Shown piece by piece: positions 56,601-64,000 of a DNA stretch of 64,000 nt. Position 1 is the first letter of the stretch; each line of letters starts with the position of its first letter. A program made the translations under genes and the position numbers. The DNA is from Cliona cf. orientalis (taxonomy: Eukaryota; Porifera; Demospongiae; Clionaida; Clionaidae): NCBI GenBank assembly GCA_963930775.1, contig OZ005692.1, positions 4,326,135 through 4,390,134 on the forward strand. The letters run 5' to 3'. The notes under the pieces are model-generated. The model worked only from the letters and a program-made list of their open reading frames with translations, did no database searches and was not told where the DNA came from.

Positions 56601-57285
56601 CTATTTCATCACTCATCATATTTGTTTTACCATATATCCTCCTTCTCTTCTGTGGCCACTGGCTTCAAGGTTGCTCCAACTGGTGGATTCTTTCATGGCT
56701 GAACAAGATCAAGCCATTCATGGATGCTTATCATGCTCCATACAGGAAGCACACTCGCTACTGGACTGGGCTGCTGTTGCTCTCGCGATTTGGACTATTT
56801 CTCACTTTTTCCATTAATGCCAATGGCAGTGAGAGTATCAATCTTGTAGCCGTGTCTTCAGTCAGTCTTGCACTTCTTGCTATCCAAAGAAGAGTCTATG
56901 AGCAGAGGTGCAAAGACCTCCTCGAATCCTTCTTTATTCTCAACCTGGGAATTTTCTCAGTGGTAACGTTTTATCTCAAAGAAGAATCAAAAGATTCCAG
57001 TCAGTTTATTGTTTTGAGTATCTCCTTGGAATTGCTTTCATTGCCTTAATGGGAATTCTAACTTATCACATCTGCCTGGTCTTCAAATCAGCATCTAACC
57101 TCTGGAAATTGCACTTACTTCCTTTTGTCCAGAAATCACAGAGAGTCTTTAAGGCTATGTCAGTCAGCAAAGGTGAAAGAGCAGCTGCAGAGGGTGAGGA
57201 GAAAACTGAGCTGCGTACTCTACCGACTTTGTCTGAGATTGGTGTTGATCTTCGTGAACCATTTTTAGAGCTGGAGAGTGCATGA
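53638..57285 (+). CDS. Pmp-like beta-helix protein with multi-pass membrane C-terminus (two single-base frame breaks)
   Basis: The ATG at 53638 starts a signal peptide (MEKLSVLIGLITMLVVKINA). The frame ends at 53895 and the protein continues one frame over (NVTLQGLPAENS) to 57049. There a second shift in a GG run moves it to the frame ending at 57285 (GIAFIALMGILTYHICLVF). No introns are evident. The ectodomain has beta-helix repeats with GGA and FxxN signatures (GGAIFCDSSTL, GGAISAENGV, GGGAMLLNGST, GGAIYIKDS). A domain around HPGEEFNITVMALDQIG and Cys-rich modules (CPIGFELKDLKCQCD, CPLDYCKDD, CGRCGQNFDLALGSLHCIPC) follow. Then come about 8-10 hydrophobic spans (first STLILLFALAGVILIAIIFI) and a charged tail. 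Total is about 1215 residues. It is probably a cell-surface receptor or adhesion protein. Function is unknown. Whether the breaks are real or assembly indels is open. Confidence 0.75.
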
Positions 57286-58225
57286 ATCAGAATCACAGAT
57301 ACGTGCTGCTACCTATTGATTAGAACTTAGTAATACACTAGTACTTTTAGGAGGGAGACTTGCTTGCACTAGCTATAATTTCAATACCAAAAGTATAGCT
57401 TGCACTTGCTATAACTGGGCTACCTTATACATTAATTTTTTCTCTTATTGTATACTCTCAATTCTTACAATATCATTACGATCATAATATTATAATAGTG
57501 ATAAGCTTTCAAAGTACATAGCTATCTATCTGTCTCGATGCCATGCAGTGCTGATGGACGCTAGACAATCTATTAATTACTTTTTATTAAAGGGCTAATT
57601 TCTGAATGTATGATGCTATTATTATTATTATTATCATGAATGCTTGCATTCCACCACGATATCTACAAGAAGGTAATAAAAGTTATGATTGCAATAATTT
57701 ACCACAGTGTACAGTAACAATGATAATAATCCATACTAAGTACAGGCTGAATGTCACCAAGGGCTTATCGAGCCGCCTACGGCGGCTCAATACGCCCTTG
57801 ATGTCACATATTATTATAGATAATTATACCCAATCAAGAATCTCACTCAAGAGTGCTTATTATTGGTATCCACCGTGGCCGAAGGTCTCACGAAGGATCT
57901 AGAGGTCATAATAATATTATTGCTATTAAGTTATTATAGTTATTATTCTGCTACAAATCCCAATGGGTATACTGATGATATCGATATTATAGCTAAACTA
58001 ACAATGATCTGTTATTCTCCTTTAGCTAGTTTCAAAACGCACCCCATGCATAGCAGAAAAGTATTATACTGGTATTTACCAATCTCATGCATATATACTG
58101 ATTCCAACATTAGTAGTGTTATTCTGATAGATAGACTAAGATTAGATCTTACATGTATTCAGAAGATTTATAGAGATATTATTTTCAGTGTTGATAATAC
58201 ATAATATTATGTCACCAGGGACTTC
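57286..58225. other. Intergenic AT-rich DNA with a hairpin
   Basis: Contains a hairpin at 57758-57800 (aagggcttatcgagccgcc and its near complement, loop tac). ORFs at 57606-58204 are AT-driven and show no domain. Confidence 0.4.
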
Positions 58226-58545
58226 ATGTTTACCAAAGAATTTCGAAGCATGGCTTGTGGCTGGAGGAATTCCTCTAATTCTACGCTAACATTGAATGGA
58301 ACCAATGTTTTTATGAACAGTACAGCCAGTGTGCCATCCCTTTATAACCTTTTAGTGAGTACTATAATAATATTATTGATGCAATATGCAACCATGGTAC
58401 AGGAAATTATCCCGAAATGCGCTTCTACACGGCAAGTGCATATGGTGGTGCAATTATATGCAGCAACTGTACCCTTAAAATTAATGAGTATTCTACGTTT
58501 AAAAGTAATGCTGCTGAATACGGTGGAGCTATAGTACACTGTAAA
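58226..58545 (+). pseudogene. Fragment of a third Pmp-like beta-helix gene
   Basis: In shifting frames the sequence gives NSTLTLNGTNVFMNSTAS and, near 58440, AYGGAIICSNCTLKINEYST then FKSNAAEYGGAIVHCK and a stop. The FxSNxA and GGAI signatures identify the family. It is only about 100 residues with a frame break, and in the same orientation as the two larger copies, so it is a tandem family relic. Confidence 0.6.
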
Positions 58546-58799
58546 TAATATTTGTTTGTTTTAATTAAAATTGGTAGTTATTTCTACTGAAACTGACGTA
58601 ATTAATGTGGTGATTAAATTAATCAATTCTTTTTGTCATTAATTTAATAATTAATATTTTAATTATATTATTATTCTCAAATTCATTGATATAATTATTA
58701 TGACATGATTAAATAGACAATTCAGGTCATCATTAATTCAAAACATATTAATTGAAGTAATTGATCACAATAAATTGAAGTGATAGTCTCAATATGTAT

Positions 58800-59062
58800 G
58801 AATCAAACAATAGTTTGTTAAAATAACCAAACATAATTAGTTAAAGTGCCGGTTTAGCGATGTTTAAATCAAACGACATTTGGTTAAAATAACCAAACAC
58901 AATTAGTTAAAATGCTGGTCTAGGTATGTGTGAATCAAACGACAGTTGGTTAAAGTAACCAAACACAATTAGGTAAAACGCCAGTTTAGCGATGTTTGAA
59001 ACAAACAATATAGTTGGTTAAAATAACCAAACACAATTAGTTAATCTGCCAATATAACTGAT
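58800..59062. repeat. 66-bp tandem repeat, four units
   Basis: aatcaaacgacagttggtta-type starts recur at 58801, 58867, 58933 and about 58999. Each is followed by aataaccaaacacaattag. The unit length is 66 bp and units differ by a few bases. Confidence 0.85.
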
Positions 59063-59208
59063 TAGAATCAATGAAGACTTGTTAAATCAATTAGCTATAG
59101 TATTAATTTTAAGTTGAATGTTGAAGCTGAAACATACATGAGTATACCATACAAAACAAAACATAAGTAGGTATCAAGTATTACCATGGCTACATAATAA
59201 TATTATTA

Positions 59209-61044
59209 TTATGGAGCAGAACTAGACACTGGATGCTCAATGCACTTCTGCAGCTCAGTAACTGCAGTAAGGTAGTTTTGCTTTTTTTGTTTCATATCAT
59301 TCTCATAGAGATCAAAAATAAACTCTTGCATGAACATAGCAGCATCTCTATAATACTTATGATACTCAAGATTGAATACATAGTGGCTTGAAAACCAAAT
59401 GAGCAATGCCATGGCAAATGATGATACCTGTACATACACTTTTTGTTCAATAAAAATGAAGTACGAAGGTTGACAGTCAATTCCTATGAACCTCCCAATC
59501 CTTGGAGAATTTCTCCTTGGTACCTCTTCAGCAGAGATTTCAGGGTCCTCAGCTATCTAAAGTGTAAGTTATAACAATGTAATTTGCATTACAGACGTGT
59601 ACATTTTTAAACATACCTCATAGTCCTCCAACCAGTAATGAAGAGGGGCTTGCTCTTTATCCTTCTTTGCTAAGACGGTGAAAATAGCTGCCAATGCTCT
59701 AACTGCACGCACTTGATCATAGTCATCATATTCAGTATCTGTATATACATACAATTAATTTCAACACTACTACACACTGAAATTGCTAGATTTATACCAT
59801 AATCTCTAACATCAACAGCAGCACTTGACTTCTTAGTATAGGTTTCAGCAAATTTGATGATCGCAGGAACCCACTTTGTCTGCCATTCCGCCTTGAAGCA
59901 TCGGAGCAGAGTACCCTTCTCTCTCTTTAGAATCAGTTCCATCTCCTGAATAATCTACGATTATATGCAACACAGTAACAATAATTTGTCTTAGCTTTAA
60001 ATATTCATTTAAGCTTACAATCCCACTCCCATGTACTATCAATTTACAAGTGTATGTATAGTCACGCTTTAGTGTACTTACAACATCAGGTTGACGAAGA
60101 GCAGGATATGTCATAAGAATTTCATCAACAGAGGTAGCATAGCTGAGGACAAACTCACGACGGTGACAAAATGTTAGTTCCATTAACTCCTGTAGAACAC
60201 AGGTGTGTGGTTTATCTCTTGCCAGCTCATCCTTTATAGCCTTCATGTGGCGCTCATGTGTACTCTCATCAGTGATGTCGCTCGGACTCAGAGGCGGATA
60301 ACGGTCTAAAAGTTTTGGTCGCTTGTTTACCGGAGGTGATGCTTCCTCTCCCTCACTCTGTCGTTTTTTCTCACCCTTAGACACGTTGTATACCCGTACT
60401 ATAAGGCGTTTTTCCCAGGAGGCCTGCACAGAATTTGATATTATAAGAACATTCAGGCCACAATTACAGATACTTACATAACCACTCCCAACAGCATCAC
60501 GCAGAAAAGGGTACTTCAAAACAATTTTGCGGGCAACAGTAGAACAGAAATTCTTGGACGGTTTTACCCCATAGCTGGTCATATGCACGATCAATTCACG
60601 CACAAAAGCACTTCGAACTTTGGGTTTCATATCCTTTTTTTCCAATGACTCCATCACACCTGCACTGAAGCACTTGGGAAGGCTGTAATTAACAGGTACC
60701 CCGTCTTTAAAGGTCGGACTAATTGACTGCGAACTGCTATCAGAGGATCCTTCTAAATCACAGCTTCTTGCAGATGAAGCAGGCGAAGATGTGGGCAGAA
60801 CCAGTGAGGATCCTGATGCAGTGTCCATCTTTTCAGCAGGTATGGAATCACTTGCTGACACAGCTTCCTATAATTACACAATAATATAAACACCACCAAT
60901 TATTGATGGAAAATTGCATCATTACCTTGGTTTTGATATTGGATAGAAGTCGTAGCACACGTTTGACATGACCAAGTGGCTTCACCATCATTTTGACATC
61001 ATCTTCTGAGAGATCTAAGAAAGCCGCTCCATCTACAGACTCAT
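59209..61044 (-). CDS. SAM-domain protein, SAMD3-like, multi-exon (5' end not found)
   Basis: Exons on the minus strand: 61044-60926, 60867-60478, 60423-60082, 59945-59798, 59738-59617 and 59556-59209 (stop). All have GT..AG borders and compatible phases, giving 489 codons. The first listed exon is the second half of a SAM domain (ESVDGAAFLDLSEDDVKMMV, KPLGHVKRVLRLLSNI). Next come a Ser-rich linker and a domain like the one in SAMD3-type proteins (VRELIVHMTSYGVKPSKNFC, ARKIVLKYPFLRDAVGSGY then ASWEKRLIVRVYN). A lysine-rich region with KRPKLLDRYPPLSP and a helical C-terminal domain (ELMELTFCHRREFVLSYATS; DYDQVRAVRALAAIFTVL) follow. SAM domains mediate protein-protein contacts. No stop or shift is seen. 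The exon(s) with the start and first half of SAM were not located between 61045 and 64000. Confidence 0.75.
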
Positions 61045-61686
61045 CTACACCAACAAAATAAATACCACACTCTGTCAGGTGCATGCATGACTATGACAAT
61101 TTTATTTCATAACACAATAGGTATAACTGGAAAACATAGCCCCGTCAAAATCCCTATAAGCATGTACGTATGTGTACCAATGGAAGGAATTCAAATAGCA
61201 AATTCTATCTAATGAACGAAAAACAAGGCATCCTCGATGTCTAAGCCATAGTGGCAGTGTATAGCAGTGGCGTGGAATAGAGGCGCTTTGAGAAATAAGC
61301 CTTCAAAAATGAGAAAAATTCATTCTGTCCTGGGTAGGGTATGGTATGCGGATACATATAGACCCATTGCACGTACAAGAAAATCCGTAAACCGTTCCCC
61401 AGCGGCTACCATGTTGGAGTACAAGTGTACTAGCAAGCACTAATGGTGCTATTGCTCTATCGTTGTGAATGAACGCCAGCCAATTGATATTTTGAAGCAC
61501 GCTGTGGTCAGTCTAACACACTGCAACCATGAGAAAACGAATGCTTACCTTCTTTGCAAATAAGCAACAAAGGCAGCCTCTGTACATTTTTGCCATAGAA
61601 AACGGCTCCAGTTGTCCTCCAGGGCGGCCCACTGCGCGCACCCCATGACGTCACGTGAAATGATGGGTCTATACAGACGTATATGA
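61045..61686. other. Probable intron or 5' region of the SAM-domain gene
   Basis: A candidate minus-strand exon ends at a good donor near 61550 (GCAAAGAAG|GTAAGC), preceded by an ATG at about 61597. The encoded short peptide is not clearly SAM, so it is not included in the gene. Confidence 0.25.
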
Positions 61687-61833
61687 GATTATGGCACTCG
61701 GGTCCTGGTGACACTTGCATGGTTTCCCGAATTTCGAAAATCTCGCTCTCGGCCTCTAGAGCATCACAGGCCTCGCTTTGCAGTTTATCAACTGTTGATC
61801 AGATTGCTAACCTGCTACCGAGTGTCACAAACA
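61687..61833 (+). repeat. Dispersed repeat shared with 26507-26665
   Basis: Reads cactcgggtcctggtgacac through accgagtgtcacaaa, the inverted copy of the segment inside the Ginger-like element. The only other similarity is absent on either side, so the repeat unit is about 145 bp. Confidence 0.7.
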
Positions 61834-62539
61834 TATCAAGAAGTGTGTACTATAAAGTGATCATCACACCTTTGTAGTGTCAAATTATGCGTGTTAATAA
61901 GCTCTATGGGGGTGTGGCCACTGCTGTGATATGGTACACTAGAACAGGGCAGTATAGCTGGTAGCATAGTAAATCATACTGGATGGTTTTCTAGCTTTAG
62001 AATCATTGTATATAGGCAGTTGCTGATAACCTAATCATATAGTACTCCGAGTGTTTCCCATTCTTTTGTGGCTTTACTTTGGCTGATCTGCACTTGTTAC
62101 TACCCAGGCCCGTAGCCAGACTTTTAAAAAGGGGGGTGCACATTGAGGTGTGATGTTAATTAGCTGCACTAAGTGTGGTTTTGTCAAGCTGATGGAGCGG
62201 ATAACATGCAGCCTCAGTCTATTGCTCATGCAATGAAGAGCAGCGAATCTACCAGAAATAGCTGACTTGTTAAAATTTATTGAGATTGTAAGCTTCATAT
62301 AAAAGTATACGAGCAAGGATGGGAGGTAGCTACATCATGTATGTACTTAAAAAGATGTAGGCAGTGGAATCACCAAGCATATGTGTGGGTCCATCAGCAC
62401 CCAGTCCATGCACATACTTTGCTTCATTTTCCAATAATTTCATTGATTCGATTCAGTCCCATTAATTTTAGCTTTAAGGCTACAGTACTTATAGAGCCCT
62501 CATGCAAACTCTGGCCCTGATTACACACTTTTCACTTAT

Positions 62540-62880
62540 CATTATTAACCCTCGCCGCAAAGCGTAGGCGGAGGGTTACTGCAATCGTTTGGCGATTTTT
62601 GTCCGTCCGTCCGTCCGTATGGTAAGGGTCGTCTGAGAGAAAGTACGCATCTGAGGATTATCAGGCATCAAGGAAGAGTGGTCACGTTAAGTCTTGCCCA
62701 GTGGTATAATAGTGTGCAGCTGTGGTTGCCATTCTGTTCCTTGCTGGGGGGAAGTGGATTTAGCGGAAACGGACGAAAACGGAAACGAAAACGAACGCGA
62801 AAACGAAAACGAAAAGGTAATGGTCGTCAAGAAGGTTACAAATGTGGTATAGGTCGACGACCTTGTCAGCTTTATTAGTC
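62540..62880. repeat. Interspersed repeat with (GTCC)n and (CGAAAA)n tracts
   Basis: A segment starting near taaccctcgccgcaaagcg contains a GTCCGTCC tract at 62600-62620. It continues to a run of cgaaaacg-type 6-bp repeats at 62766-62816. The 66-codon ORF here owes its Lys/Arg run to the simple repeat. Confidence 0.5.
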
Positions 62881-63424
62881 CAGAGACTTGTCACAGGTTC
62901 AAGACAGGCTGCTCATTTGAGCTATATAATATCGTGGGATAACATACGCTGAAAGTTTGCCTGTCTGGAGTCTGGTGGGACCTTTCTGGTCTTTGCATTT
63001 AGCCACAGGTAGCTAGCTCATATAGCTAAATGCTTTCCAATATTGGGCTGAAAAAGTATGACTCGGCTATGCAGCTATCCTAAAACGGGGCCGTGTGATG
63101 TGGAGCACTTGGAGTCTCATATGCATGGTTGCCAATACACTTTTTACCCTAATCTCGCATGCCATTATCACCCCTATATATTGGCTAAACAGCACATGTA
63201 GTACTGTCATCATTCATGATTAGCTACTTATTACAGAACCTTGACCCGATACATAAGATATAATATCATATTTGACCTATCTGGTAGTTCTCTACTGATC
63301 TATGCTAGCTACATGTATTTAGTTGAAGGTATCTACAAACTCTGGCCCTGGCCCTGATGACTGTAGGTCATCAACGCCAGCCTGAGCCTCATCCCCAGGC
63401 CCTAGGCTCAGCTTAAAGCTAGGT

Positions 63425-63572
63425 AGTGGCCAACGACACCAGAGACACCAACGATACCGGGGGCACCAAGGGCACCAACGACACCAGGAGCACCAGGGGC
63501 ACCGAATGGCACCGGAGACACCAAGGGCACCAACAACACCAGGGGTACCAAGGGCACCAATGATACATACTG
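63425..63572. repeat. 9-bp minisatellite (ggcaccaag type), Gly-X-Y on the minus strand
   Basis: About 15 units of ggcaccaag, gacaccaac and similar. On the minus strand two frames joined by one slip read as Gly-X-Y triplets (GALGTPGVVGALGVSGA), as in collagen, ending HYLALS and a stop. It may be a minisatellite or a collagen-like exon relic. Confidence 0.55.
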
Positions 63573-63708
63573 GATATTGCCCTGTGGCTAGGGCAATATC
63601 ATGATATTGCCCTGTGGTATAGCTGACTACTACTGGTACCTGGCCCAGTGGTCAGACTCAGACACCACACTTGTAGTGCTATTACAACAGTGGGGATATA
63701 TACAAACC

Positions 63709-63792
63709 AGTTAACACACCCCTACTAGTGCTGTATGGAATAATGCACTCGTGCATTATATTCCATACAGCACTAGTAGGGATGTATTAACT
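63709..63792. repeat. Long near-perfect hairpin
   Basis: ccctactagtgctgtatgga and its inverted copy flank a tiny loop at gcactcgtgc. Outer bases (ttaacaca) extend the pairing to about 40 bases per arm. Confidence 0.85.
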
Positions 63793-64000
63793 ATAACACA
63801 TCAGCTTAAGATTAGCTATATACATGATCATGACTCTAGATAGCAAGATAATGGTAATTATTGCTGATGATATTGTGTAACAGAGTACTGACTTATTTGA
63901 AGGAATGTACAATGTACATGTAGCTATGTAACACACACTGTGTGGTATGCAGCACAATGATTAGCTAGATGGTTAAGTGAATAAAAATTATGCAAACTCT

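Noticed and set aside
53638-57285. Bacterial (Chlamydia) contamination suggested by Pmp-like repeats
   Set aside because: The gene lies between spliced eukaryotic genes and MITEs, has a long multi-pass membrane tail unlike bacterial autotransporters, and has a decayed paralogue full of animal transposons.
57606-58204. ORFs of 98 and 113 codons
   Set aside because: Composition is driven by ATT/ATA repeats, with no motif, and the hairpin at 57758 lies within one of them.

Overview
This is a stretch of animal nuclear DNA, most likely from a marine sponge (demosponge). The only strings of coding sequence that make sense are interrupted by spliceosomal introns with clean GT..AG borders, several only 54-70 bp long. 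The recognisable host families fit a sponge: a secreted beta-helix plus multi-pass membrane family with repeats like chlamydial Pmp proteins, a COR plus Death-domain protein, an ankyrin-type repeat protein, a PXK-like pseudokinase and a SAM-domain protein. The rest is dominated by DNA transposons, MITEs, LTR and non-LTR retroelements and tRNA-derived Pol III sequences. Species assignment is inference.

Layout. 1-4737: the LTR, primer-binding site and complete gag-protease-RT-RNase H part of a Ty3/gypsy element on the minus strand, cut by the window edge. 4738-11675: sparse DNA with MITEs, a possible two-exon membrane protein (5688-6076), and a well-supported three-exon four-TM protein (7344-9430) with a MITE in intron 1. 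11676-15204: a decayed ankyrin-repeat gene, a LINE RT fragment, a PXK-like kinase fragment whose intron is duplicated in tandem, and an orphan C-terminal exon. 15205-17660: hairpins and a large inverted-repeat element with a nested MITE.

17788-41087 is one ancient beta-helix/membrane gene broken into pieces by at least seven insertions. The most striking is a nest: a Ginger-like transposon carrying a Ulp1 protease plus PHD finger (23247-26842) sits in a PIF/Harbinger MITE (22978-27125). That MITE sits in a pogo/Tigger element (21640-28234), which lies in the host gene. Removing each layer restores a sensible reading frame or a clean target-site duplication. 41097-49082 is a COR plus Death-domain gene. 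Its last exon is split by a complete BEL/Pao retrotransposon (42849-48932) with identical 154-bp LTRs and a 5-bp target duplication. A TTAA-flanked transposon (49087-50613) follows, itself carrying a nested insertion, and then a palindromic satellite array (50614-52075).

53638-57285 is a near-intact paralogue of the shattered beta-helix gene, with two single-base frame breaks. A further fragment lies at 58226-58545. 59209-61044 (minus) is an apparently intact multi-exon SAM-domain gene. The rest to 64000 holds repeats, hairpins and minisatellites.

No bacterial operons, rRNA genes or CRISPR arrays are present. Many frame breaks in host genes fall in short homopolymers, while the retroelement frames are long and open. 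Real decay and assembly indels therefore both have to be considered.
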